A DNA stretch of 14,261 nt from Asterionellopsis glacialis (GCA_014885115.2 WKLE02001413.1:1-14261); one strand, 5' to 3'. Positions 1-8,689 are shown, numbered from the stretch's first letter. Notes: a model not told the origin generated them from the letters alone. Translations and numbers: made by a program.

Positions 1-299
1 AAAAAAGGAGTCGAATTAATCTAGGGGGTAACATTTTAATAGCGCCAGTCTTACATACGCATAATTTTCGTTGATTCAGTAGGATGACATCAGCAAATGG
101 TTATTTTTATTGTCATGATTGAAGTTTGTCGCCAGCCTCTCCTCCGAATTCAGGGTCGTGTCAGGGTCTTCGACCTCCCCCCAATTCATGCATCTGTTGA
201 AAATATACTGGTACGATACACAACAAAAATTCTTTGTTTTTGCAAATCGCGAAACATTCGACAATGGTGAGAACTCCATGGTCATCATACATTGGGAAG
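1..299. other. Left flank, no supported gene
   Basis: Several short overlapping open frames exist here on both strands, but none has a recognisable domain, a convincing start or coding-like residue composition. They overlap each other and the inverted repeat that follows. I see nothing else that can be named. Confidence 0.5.
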
Positions 300-381
300 C
301 CTTCCCCCATTGTATCCAAAAAAACACTGTCCTCACCATGATGTTGAGGAAGATTCCTCAACTGGATACAATGGGGGAAGG
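300..381. repeat. Perfect 18-bp inverted repeat with a nested hairpin
   Basis: The arms at 300-317 (ccttcccccattgtatcc) and 364-381 are exact reverse complements, separated by 46 nt. Inside the spacer a second palindrome, 343-351 paired with 354-362 (gttgaggaa / ttcctcaac), ends one base before the right arm. An imperfect extra copy of the arm sequence lies just to the left (about 288-299). As DNA this could be a small foldback element or the terminal repeat remnant of a transposon; as RNA it would fold into a branched hairpin. The symmetry is read directly from the sequence; its role is inference. Confidence 0.75.
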
Positions 382-402
382 TCTCTGACAAGAGAATCAT
401 AA

Positions 403-929
403 AAGGTTTTGAGCAAGGAAATTTTGGAGGCAACTGAAGGTGTTTGGTACAGAATTTTGTCTGTTAGTGAGTTTATTTTGGCAAAACAGATGATATTCAG
501 AAGGCTACTGGGGTTGACTGGGAGTATTTACTTCCATTGTTATTGACTTGTGGGTTGGTGTATTCGGTTGTGACATCAGATGTTAAGCAGATGCGAATCA
601 AGTTGGCACAGTGGCAGGAGTTACAGTTGGATCTAAAGAACAAGAAACCTTTTGAAGTAACTTGTGTGAGAAGGCTCAACCATAGAGAAGAATTTTTTTT
701 GTGTTGGATGTCCATTATATAGGTCTCCTTTGGTGCAAGAAGATGAAGATAGGACATGGAGGTATGCCAGGACAAATGTACATAATACTGAACTAGTGAA
801 AGAGTTTTTGCTGATGAAATTTTGAATCACAGGGGATACAAAAGAGTGATGGAGGATGAACATAACACTAGAAGAGAAAAAAATGCAAAGGAAAGAACTA
901 GAACCATTGAAGCAGAAATTGCCCAGTAG
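403..929 (+). pseudogene. Degenerate coding stretch upstream of the transposase relic
   Basis: Protein-like stretches succeed each other in alternating plus frames: from about 403 in frame 1, 489-722 in frame 0, 688-825 in frame 1 and 810-929 in frame 0. Each takes over close to where the previous one stops, which is the pattern expected of one reading frame broken by several small indels. One break falls at a run of eight T (693-700), a likely slippage site. The product includes a charged, probably coiled-coil portion (about 820-920) and a short Cys-x2-Cys (700-714). I recognise no family. It may be the N-terminal part of the mariner-like relic that follows, or a second ORF of the same element. 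Confidence 0.4.
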
Positions 930-2563
930 GTGGAGGACTCAATTTGTTTTTGCATTGGCATTAGATTTGGAGAGACAGCCAGGACTTTCAAGAACAGATG
1001 CAAGAGCAATTCGAATTTCAACTTCAAGACAAGCAAGCCGTGAAGTAAGGTACAATGTCATTCATACTGCAACATTATGGAGATGGAATGATTATTTTCT
1101 CACTGTAAAAAATAGGACAAGGATTGCAAAAGCTGCTTGTAACCAGGTAGCATATGATCTGGGGTATCCAAAATGTTTGGCATACACCCAGATTACTGCA
1201 TGGTATGCATCTCTAAATGACATGGTAAGTAATGGTGAAGACGTCGATCCTTTGTCTCCTTCAAATACAGGTAGTAAAAAATATACAGATAAATTAGATA
1301 AAGAACATTGAGGGTATCTCCATGAATTGTTTTGATATGCACAGGTTGTGAAGGGATCATTGTCAATATTCACATAATTGGCAGAAACAATGAATCAAAA
1401 ATCAGGAACTCCAGGTGAGCTACATCCAACTATCTGCTTATCTTATAATCAACTAACTACTTGGTTCTACAAACAAGGTGAAAAAGAATCAAGTCCTGTT
1501 GAAAAACCTTTGTTGACTGATGAGCACACAAAAAATAGAGTTGCTTGGGCAAGAAAGTATTTCAATCTTATTGTAGATCCACTAAAACCTGTTGTTTTTT
1601 TAGATGAGAAGTGGTTTTATACAACAAACCATCATTGAAAGCTTAAACTGTCACCTAAGGGACACAATGAAATAGAGATTCCAAAATACCAAAGGCCAAA
1701 GATCCGTTCACAGAGGTATCCAGTCATGGTTAGTTGCTGTGTTTTGTGTTGTTTGAAAGTAGTACCCTACTACTAACTCCCCTCTCATTCTTTGCCGTTC
1801 ACCCTGTTTTAAAACAGGTGATGTATATGGGTGTAGTGGCTTATCCAAATAAAGAAAAAAACTTTGATGGAAGAGTGTTTATGAAAAGGGTTAGTGAGTG
1901 AAAGAAAGTAGCATACATCTCAGTGATGAGTTGAATGGGGGGCATTGGTGCACAATACTTTCCAATATTGTTGAGGACAATGAAGACATTACTGTATGAC
2001 AATATTCCTTGGATTTGTTTATTGACATGTATGATCTAGATGAGTTTGTAGCCAAGCAATTGCAATTTTATTATGTAACACATACAGATGCTGATAAAAA
2101 GAAGAAAAAGTTTGTGGACTTGAATGATGATCAAGACTTGACTGAGTGGGGAAGGTTCACCGATTTGGATGGGACACAGAAGGATTTGACTCTTACAAAC
2201 GTACAACTTTGTGTTAAATTGGAAAAGGGTGACAAAGTGGATGAGGATGTGTCTTGTAACTCTAAGTTTATGTTGAAATGGATTCCTGAAGTGGACAAGG
2301 CTATGTGAGAAGTGTACCCTTGGATACCAGCAACCAAAAAAATGTATTTGGTGATGGATAATGCTGGAGGTCACGGAACAGATAATGCTAAGGAATTATA
2401 TGTTGAAGAACTCAACAAACATAACATTGAAACAATCTGGCAGTTACCAAGATCACCAGAGATAAACATGCTAGATGTGGGAGTTTGGATGAGCATTCAT
2501 GCACGAAAAATAAATGGTCGTCACGGTGTTCGTAGGCTGTCTGTTGTCAGGTGTTTTTTATGA
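856..2563 (+). pseudogene. Mariner-like (plant-type, DDD) transposase relic
   Basis: This is a decayed DNA transposase of the IS630/Tc1/mariner superfamily, which would cut and rejoin element ends. The catalytic core is visible: first Asp in VFLDEKWFYTT (codon 1603-1605), second Asp in LVMDNAGGH (2357-2359), third Asp in PRSPEINMLDVGVW (2474-2476). There are 38 residues between the last two. The DEKWFY and SPEIN-LD-G wording resembles the plant mariner-like DD39D group rather than animal mariners. The frame is broken by TGA at 1309, 1333, 1636, 1899, 1932 and 2306 and by TAA at 1375. A frame change lies between about 1935 and 2009. About 100 residues lie between the FDGR segment and the second Asp block. 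The C-terminal part after the third Asp is missing. CpG is very rare across the relic. It cannot make an intact transposase. Confidence 0.8.
1729..1817 (+). other. Probable 89-nt intron in the transposase relic
   Basis: The reading frame runs through RSQRYPVM up to 1728, then meets GTTAGT and quickly loses coding sense. A pyrimidine-containing stretch ends in TTTTAAAACAG at 1817, and the frame resumes at 1818 with VMYMGVVAYPN and NFDGRVF, which is where a mariner-like transposase core should continue. Removal is phase 0. The length fits other candidate introns in this window. Confidence 0.6.
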
Positions 2564-3251
2564 TGTCATAATTTACTTAAGGACTAGATTTTTTTACCGG
2601 GCACGTAGAAATCTTGGTGATGGAGTCTTTGACTGAAACCCACCATTCCTGTACTCGCTAGCAAGTTCTCTACCGGTAGTACCTGGTATCCGGGTACCAG
2701 GTACGGACGGTAAAATCAATGATCAGCAGTTCGGCCTTTTTAGGTTTAAATTATTCGAGTTGGAGTTATTATACTGGAAGTTTCTCTTGGCGAATCTTAT
2801 GAAACGGAATCAGGAATCGTATCGATAAGACGATTCAATTAAAACAGATCCACACTACGCAAAATATCAGCCACGTATTTATTATTTTATTTAGATTGCC
2901 GGTAGAATAGATTCTAGAGAGTCTACCGTACAAAAAAGATTCAAAAAACGCACACAATATGCAAGTGCAACCCCAATTACGCCACCGACGAGAACCACGC
3001 CCGAAAGCGTTCGTTTTTTCAAAAAATGAAAAAGGACTCCCGGAGTTTTCCCACAAGCGCTCACAATACATTCTTTTAGACCACCTCACACATCCGACGT
3101 GAATTATACAAATCGACAAGGTTATTCAGTCGAGAGTTGACTAATACACACCTTCCGTAGTTAGTTGGTTCCTGTCGTAATCGACCTTTGGAGAAATCTT
3201 TTCAAATCATTACTATTATTCTTCAATTGTTTACACACTCAATAATACGTC
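2564..3251. other. Intergenic region between transposon relic and zinc-motif ORF
   Basis: No gene is supported. From about 2515 the base usage changes: CpG dinucleotides become common again compared with the relic to the left. The stretch holds a strong hairpin (listed separately) and smaller inverted repeats, namely 7-bp arms around 2897-2930 (cggtaga / tctaccg) and 7-bp arms around 2814-2836 (gaatcgt / acgattc). Open frames in about 2835-3119 occur on both strands but lack domains. The last few hundred bases are the natural place for the promoter of the ORF at 3252. Confidence 0.45.
2671..2712. repeat. Strong hairpin, GTACCTGGTA core
   Basis: A perfect 10-bp inverted repeat, 2679-2688 with 2695-2704, surrounds a 6-nt loop (tccggg). 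The arms extend outward for 5 more paired bases after 3 mismatches (2671-2675 with 2708-2712). KpnI-like GGTACC and GTAC words recur inside it. It sits in otherwise non-coding DNA just right of the transposase relic. Confidence 0.65.
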
Positions 3252-3776
3252 ATGTCAATTTTATCATCGGTCCGTTTCCTTGCAAGACAAAGTCAACGAC
3301 AACGTTCTATATTGAACATGCATGATCATGGTCGATCACTCTCATCTCTGTCAATCCGATCATCAACATCATCATGTCGAGAAGGTAGTTCATTGTTTGA
3401 AAAGAATGATATGGTACAAGTACACCGATCATCGTCGTCGTCAGACCCGCATCAACAGCCACCAACAATACAATTCCTTCATAAAGAAGTGCATTATTCA
3501 TCGTCATTTGAGGAGACCATTGAACAAGTTATAGACATGCAAAAGACATACAATCATACTAGTGATGATGATTTGGAACATGAAACATTTGAAAAGGCTG
3601 TGCGATCTGCCGTGTACAATCAAACATCGACATTCAATGATAGATTGTGTAAAGTATGTGGTCGTGATGAAATTAGTAATTTATGTGATATTTGTGCAGA
3701 TGGTATGACTGTATCACAATTCATTCCAGACTACCGTCGTCATGAAACGACAACAACAATGACCAAGAAACATTGA
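3252..3776 (+). CDS. Unknown protein with Cys4 zinc-binding motif (possibly first exon)
   Basis: The ORF encodes 174 aa from an ATG at 3252. Residues 1-21 are free of acids and rich in Ser, Arg and Gln, which could be a mitochondrial presequence. Residues about 24-75 are low-complexity Ser/His-rich. Near residue 133 a Cys4 motif appears, LCKVCGRDEISNLCDIC, a C-x2-C-x8-C-x2-C pattern fit for one zinc ion. I do not recognise the family. CpG is not depleted, unlike the transposon relics. The true C-terminus is uncertain: coding-like sequence continues in another frame (3763-3999). An intron at 3703-3790 (88 nt, GTATGA...AG, phase 1) would join the two, dropping the last 24 residues of this ORF. 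A real frameshift is the alternative. Confidence 0.5.
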   Translation: MSILSSVRFLARQSQRQRSILNMHDHGRSLSSLSIRSSTSSCREGSSLFEKNDMVQVHRSSSSSDPHQQPPTIQFLHKEVHYSSSFEETIEQVIDMQKTYNHTSDDDLEHETFEKAVRSAVYNQTSTFNDRLCKVCGRDEISNLCDICADGMTVSQFIPDYRRHETTTTMTKKH

Positions 3777-3790
3777 AAGTAAATATAGAG

Positions 3791-3988
3791 ATATCAATGA
3801 TGGTGGAGGAAGTAGAAATGGAGAAGTGAACATTCCCACATGGAATGAGAATGAGAATTCTCATTACTTTTTCAAAGAGAGTGAATATTGTTCTCTCATC
3901 AAACAAATAGCTATGTATAACCAAATCGACTACCTAGACCTAGAGAGTGATCTCGGCGACACAATCTTTTTTGGAGCACGATTTTCAA
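3791..3988 (+). CDS. Probable second exon (or frameshifted continuation) of the zinc-motif gene
   Basis: Frame 1 is open from 3763 to the TAG at 3997. It reads as ordinary protein, with segments such as SHYFFKESEYCSLIKQ and YNQIDYLDLESDLGDT, and has no start of its own. It ends at an excellent splice donor, AA|GTATGT at 3989. A pyrimidine-rich GTTTCTGCAG lies at 4109-4118, giving a 130-nt intron. Joined in phase 1 to the ORF at 3252 through the proposed 88-nt intron, it extends that protein by about 66 residues. No family is recognised. The exon start is inferred only from frame compatibility. Confidence 0.4.
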
Positions 3989-4118
3989 GTATGTTTTAGT
4001 ACAACCATAATAGAGGTATAATTAAAGTTTTAGATAACCTTTCTTGTCATAACCTTGATCTTACCTGGTGGGTTGGACTGAACCTAATCTTCATTTTGAA
4101 ACTGCCTTGTTTCTGCAG

Positions 4119-5046
4119 ACTTAAATCATCTTATTTTCATGGATAGTATCACATTGGTCGACCCAAGGAAAATTGGAAACTAAAGGCACTAGAACCCGAC
4201 AAGAGCCTCTTCAAGTGTTTATCGTTGTAGATCCAGATAATGAATTTAGTAACATTTATTTTGGTAGCACCAACATTCTTCAAAGTCTAGGTGTATGTGA
4301 TATCAATGGTGTAACTTGTAACAGTCGAACTCGGTTCCCTGGTGGTTCGTTTTGCAGTTCGACGATCTTGTGACTGCCGAAAAAAACTCGCTTCTGTAAT
4401 AGGTTATGGTACTAAAGCTGAAGGCCAAAGTCTACAGGTAGAGACCAGCATATCAAAGATCTTTCTGTAAAAAAAACTTCTGAAAATATCCATCAGAAAG
4501 ATGCGCAGAGTTGACTCAGAACCCAGAAGTTGTCAAAATTGCGAGCCGAGAAGCAAGATTCGATACAAGGTACACACTAGTACTGCCTTCTACACGGAGA
4601 AGAATCACTAGAAACTCCAAATTCTATTTTTTATTTCTGATGCCAAATCGCTCAAGTCTACAGCTAACTCCTGTATATTTTCCAGTAAAGAATAAAAACT
4701 TACTTCAATATATCTTTTACAAGAGTATTTTGCATGTTGTGACATCAATAATGATGATGTGTCAAAGGTGTTGTGGGACTTCAACTATGATGCCAACCCC
4801 ATCTTCACATTTTTCCAATCTGGTGTGACAGTACGTGCAATAAAATTCCAAGCTTGACCTAAGAAATATGCATTGTTTCTTATTGGTGGGTGTGGACTGT
4901 ACTAGAACAAAGGTTCTTAGTTAATCCAACCTTGTTGTGTAGTGTGTAAGAAAGAGACCTTCATTGATCTAGTACAGCAGGAGGTGACCCTTCTTGTGTG
5001 CAACATAACCGATGCCGTCAAAAGATTCTTCATCAAAAAAATATAG
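4119..5046 (+). pseudogene. Further exons or broken continuation, splice structure unresolved
   Basis: Several coding-like pieces follow on the plus strand. Frame 0 from about 4147 or 4168 to 4373 includes LQVFIVVDPDNEFSNIYFG. A short piece in frame 2 near 4520-4570 includes NPEVVKIASREARFDTR. Frame 1 runs 4696-4830 (VSKVLWDFNYDANPIFTFFQ) and again 4921-5046 (CCVVCKKETFIDLVQQEV). The last two are in the same frame and joined in phase 0 by a clean 90-nt candidate intron, 4831-4920, GTACGT...TTCTTAG. Not all junctions can be made open: the acceptor at 4118 leads to a stop at 4179-4181. So either I have the wrong splice sites or the gene is damaged. No domain is recognised. CpG is still present here. 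Confidence 0.35.
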
Positions 5047-5092
5047 ATATCAAAGTATGGTACAAAATTCATAGCTTTTATAGAAACAGTAA

Positions 5093-5649
5093 AATAACAA
5101 CAGTGGTGAAATTAATTATCATTGCCACAATGATATTGTTGACAGTCATGCATCTGAACCCTATCACATTCTTGTTACCCCCTGTCATCCTACTTTAATG
5201 GCACCATCTTTTGCTTCATTGTTCATCTCTGAAGGTCATATCAAAATCATGATTGATCAAACTTTTGGATTGAAGCAATTCAATAAATATGCCATGTTCT
5301 ATTTTCTTGTTGGTTTGATCTCTTATCTTTTCACTTGTGTTGACTTCTTCTTTTCTTCTTTTACTTACTACCATCTCTTTATTTCTATTCTTAGTACTAT
5401 TCATTTGAGATGAATTCTAATATCAATGTTCAAAAGCTTGTAGTGAAGTTGCCCCCAGCAAAGAGAAGATGTTACCTTTCCAAAAATGCCCAAGCAAAAG
5501 AAGGGAGCAAAAGGCTGCAAGGTTGTTTTTACTTCTACTCTAATAAAAGAATATGCTGTGTTCAATGGAAATTGATCAATTATGACCACAAGTTAAAGTT
5601 TGTAAGATCACTGTCAACACCAATAACAGCAATAACCAGAAGAAAATGA
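5093..5649 (+). pseudogene. Two-exon coding remnant, possibly transposase-derived
   Basis: Frame 2 is open from 5093 to 5413 without an early ATG. The first part looks like protein (NDIVDSHASEPYHILVTPCH, then GHIKIMIDQTFGLKQFNKYA). From 5309 the translation becomes a run of Phe, Leu, Tyr and Ser, because the DNA is a pyrimidine tract ending in TTCTATTCTTAG at 5394. Removing 5309-5394 (86 nt) joins in phase 0 to the frame that ends at 5649. That frame holds KLPPAKRRCYLSKNAQAKEG and KRICCVQWK. The Lys-rich stretch followed by a Trp-Lys block and a Ser-Leu-Ser-Thr recalls the C-terminal part of piggyBac-type transposases, but this is a weak resemblance. The donor GTTGGT is poor. CpG is nearly absent, as in the mariner relic. 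Confidence 0.3.
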
Positions 5650-5729
5650 AAATGAATAGTCTATGACTTTTAAACTGATTAGTTGTTCCTACAAAGTTAT
5701 AGGAAACATGGGATGTTTACTTGGAATCT

Positions 5730-6187
5730 AAAAAGTTTTGATCAGAACCCAAAAAATGTAGTAGTCCAAAACAGTGGGATGAATAATCTTACTAAAAATT
5801 TTCAAGAAGAAAAAATCTTACTGGCTGTGTGAAGAAAAATCAGTGACCATCATCACCAAAGATTCTAATTTAATGTGAAAAAATATCAATGAGGAAGAGT
5901 GATGGAAAGCTGATTCAAAAGCAATTGGTTTTTTTAAAAAACAGGACAAGAACCTGTTGTCTTTGCTTTATGTGGAATCAAACAGAAGATTGTTGAGACA
6001 TTGTCAGTAAGTTTATTGTTGCATCATATATGTTTTTTAATTAGAATGGCAAAACTAATTTAAAGAATAATAATTAGAAAAATATGATATCCTCTAGATA
6101 GGAGGAAGCAATTCCTTGGAAGAGTACACTTTTTCTTATGGGACTACCAGTGATACTGAAAGCATCATGGAGATGACCCAATATTAG
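5730..6187 (+). pseudogene. Coding remnants with a candidate 91-nt intron
   Basis: In frame 1 the stretch 5938-6006 reads EPVVFALCGIKQKIVETLS and ends at a consensus donor, TCA|GTAAGT (6007). The sequence after CCTCTAG at 6097 continues in phase 0 with GGSNSLEEYTFSYGTTSDTE to a TAG at 6185-6187. The 91-nt size matches other candidate introns here. Competing open translations cover 5800-6000 (for example WKADSKAIGFFKKQDKNLL in another frame, interrupted by TGA), so the real frame is not settled. The likely origin is the same gene or transposon relic as 5093-5649. No intact product is possible as it stands. Confidence 0.3.
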
Positions 6188-8410
6188 TACACCAGTAGTA
6201 GTCCTCTATTATACCCCCTATGCTTTTCAAAGTAAGCTTGCCACATCATCACCATGAAACTCACCATGGGGGGGCAAAAATTTGCACTGCAGGTGTAACT
6301 CTTCACATGACTTTTAACACATTGACACATATTAAAAATATTAGAAAATTTAATTTGTTTTAACTTAGAGCAAATACAGTATTTGTATATTTTTTTTGTG
6401 GCAATTGCATTGAGAAAACTAGTGGTCTCTCTTTTTATAATGTGCTCCTGGTGGCACTTGTCACCGCTTCTTAAGCACATCTTTTACCTAGGAAATCTAA
6501 CTTGTTCCCAGCTTTCTTCATCAATATTTATTACTACTACCGTTATGCCAATTCAAATCGAGCACCAGATTAAATACCATGCAATAATTTTTAGTAAGAC
6601 ATTATCCACCTTGGTATTTGGGTAGTCTGAGTTAATTCAAACATAAATATAGATATGATTTGTATTGAATATAGTGATTTTTCATCATAAAAGTGCTTAT
6701 GGTGGTCCTTTGAGATGTTTAATGGACATGAAAACATGTTAGTACCAGTAAGGTCTACAATATTCAGACATGGTTTTTGGCATTCTTGTTGTATTACCAT
6801 GCAGATTTGTAGATTTAGCACTAGGTGTTTTAACACCACTTATTGTCTTTGAATTTGTGTGTAAGGCATGTAAATATAACAATGATGTTGTGATGGATAC
6901 TGGTAATGGTGATCAAGATGACAAAACCATAACAATAACATAGTATTTAATGCTTTCACACCAGCAGCCTCTCATTTAGATAATACATATATTAAAAAAG
7001 TATCAGCATGGAATTGTTGACAAGTAGGTGGAGGAACATGACTATATCATTACACGAATTTAGAAGATCATTATGCTATCATCCTCATGTTTTAATGGAT
7101 GGGTGTTATTTTCACAACTCTCCATGTAATCTGAATTCAATAGATAATCTGAGAGTACAACAGAAAGAAAATATTTGTATACATATATTTTTACATTTTT
7201 TTTTATAATTTATCCACAATATTTCTCTGACATGTCAGTTTGGTAGTAAAATATTTGCAGAAATCAATTTTTGTTCAATGCTAAAAAATGAAACAGGACA
7301 AAAATTGTCAAACCTCAGAAATATAATTTACAAACATCCTGCACACAAGAACAACAGAATGTGTTATAAAAGAATTTAAATACACAATTCTAGGTTATCA
7401 ATTTTAATTAGTCTCTAGCATGATTGCTAGTATGAGACACACCAACAATCCACTTTCACTAGTTAGTACTAGTTGGTCTATATCTTTTTATTTTCCCATT
7501 GTTGCCAATGTCATGGCCTGCTTTCTCAAAATTGGGTAAAAATTGCTAAGAGGATTACACCATTCTTAGGCTGCCTACTACTAAAGTAATGGCTAGTAAA
7601 AATTTAATCCACATTTCTATACTTGCCATCTCATGACCATGGTATCCACCACAAAAAGATTTTTGTCTTTACTTGTTGATACTGTGTTTTTGTAGCTTAA
7701 GCCTGCTTGTAGTTGTGACAATCTAAAACTGCTATTGTTACATTTATTGCTGTGTCTGAGGTAGAATTGTTTTTGCAACAATCATTTTCTCATCTCTGTG
7801 TACTAGAACAATATCTGGGACTACAAAATCCAGAAATTCAAGAGTAAAATCATGCAAAATTTACCAGAATAATCATAGGGGGTGAGGGGGAGCTTATCAA
7901 AAGCATAAACTACACAAGCAATTGTGGAAGAAAGGCACACTGATTGAGGTACTAGCTAACCACCTCCTTGAAGAGAGAAGAGGTAGCTTCTGGTGAAATA
8001 CAGAAAGCAAAAGTGAAAGAACTTGCATGATTTTAGTGTGATGGATTGTTGCAAAGAAGATAATTAAATTCAGTCAGAGTATTTATGATTTATCATAAAA
8101 AGAATACCAAACAATACAATGCTGGTACATTTAGTGCCAAGATGTGTGGTGTTTGAACTTTTTGGGAGGAACAAAAAATGAAGTTAATAAAAATATAATA
8201 AATCAGAAGAATTATTATAAAGAAGAATTTATAAAAAGAATGCAAGAATATATCATACATCAGAAAGTTATAACAAGAATAAAGCTTTCTACAAGTACTT
8301 TAATCAGGAATTAGGAGAATTAGGGTGGGATGATCATTTGAATGATAGCAGGATTCAATGATGCTGGTGCAGCTTTTCCAGCACTAAACTACTTACAACA
8401 CACATGAGAA
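6188..8410. other. AT-rich region without an intact gene
   Basis: Composition is strongly AT-rich with very few CpG, as in the old transposon relics. Only short coding-like scraps are visible on the plus strand. One is 6752-6943, a small open frame with VCKAC and an acidic tail. Another is 7886-7996, encoding KLHKQLWKKGTLIEVLANHL, loosely like a SAP-type helix pair. A third is a Lys/Asn-rich stretch at about 8155-8310. None has a convincing start, domain or neighbours. I read the whole stretch as decayed repeat DNA. Confidence 0.45.
6770..6943 (+). other. Small open frame with Cys-x2-Cys, doubtful
   Basis: From an ATG at 6770 the frame gives 57 aa: a hydrophobic first half (VFGILVVLPCRFVDLALG), then VCKACKYNNDVVMDTGNGDQ and a short Thr/Ile tail. 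It could encode a small membrane-anchored peptide, but the setting is decayed AT-rich DNA and the open frame continues upstream to 6752. It may equally be a fragment of an old coding sequence. Listed only because it is the most protein-like piece in this gap. Confidence 0.2.
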
Positions 8411-8510
8411 TTCTTGTTTGTACACTGTAACATAAAGACAGCCCATAGCTATTTATGGAAGAAAGAATCCTATTACTATGCAACTTTCAAAGAAATGAGG
8501 AATAAGACAA

Positions 8511-8566
8511 TTGTAGTTGTTGTAGTAGTTGCTAGTTGTTATTATAGTTGTAGTTGTAGTTGTAAT
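8511..8566. repeat. TTG/TAG microsatellite-like tract
   Basis: Imperfect repeats of TTGTAG and TAGTTG run through this stretch. They produce a poly-Val run in one plus frame and a Thr-rich run on the minus strand. The 94-codon plus-strand open frame at 8414-8698 owes part of its length to this tract and shows no domain, so I do not call it a gene. Confidence 0.6.
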
Positions 8567-8689
8567 TCTTCTTTTATTATTATAAGAAGAATGGGACATC
8601 AAATGCTGGTTGAGACTTGGCTCTTAAATGTTTTTTGTTTCTCTTGTTGGAAGATTCACATTATGATTCAGAGAATTTCCAATATCTTG

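Noticed and set aside
76..433. Overlapping open frames of 87-90 codons on both strands
   Set aside because: They overlap each other and the inverted repeat, share no domain, and owe their length partly to the repeat arms.
856..2308. TGA recoding (for example as Trp or selenocysteine) in the transposase
   Set aside because: The relic also has a TAA, frameshifts and a missing C-terminus, and the intact genes nearby use normal stops; decay is simpler.
2036..2374. 112-codon minus-strand open frame
   Set aside because: It is antisense to the transposase relic, whose plus frame holds the catalytic motifs.
2835..3119. 94-codon minus-strand frame and a 48-codon plus-strand frame in the same DNA
   Set aside because: Neither shows a domain or a convincing start; residue makeup is not persuasive on either strand.
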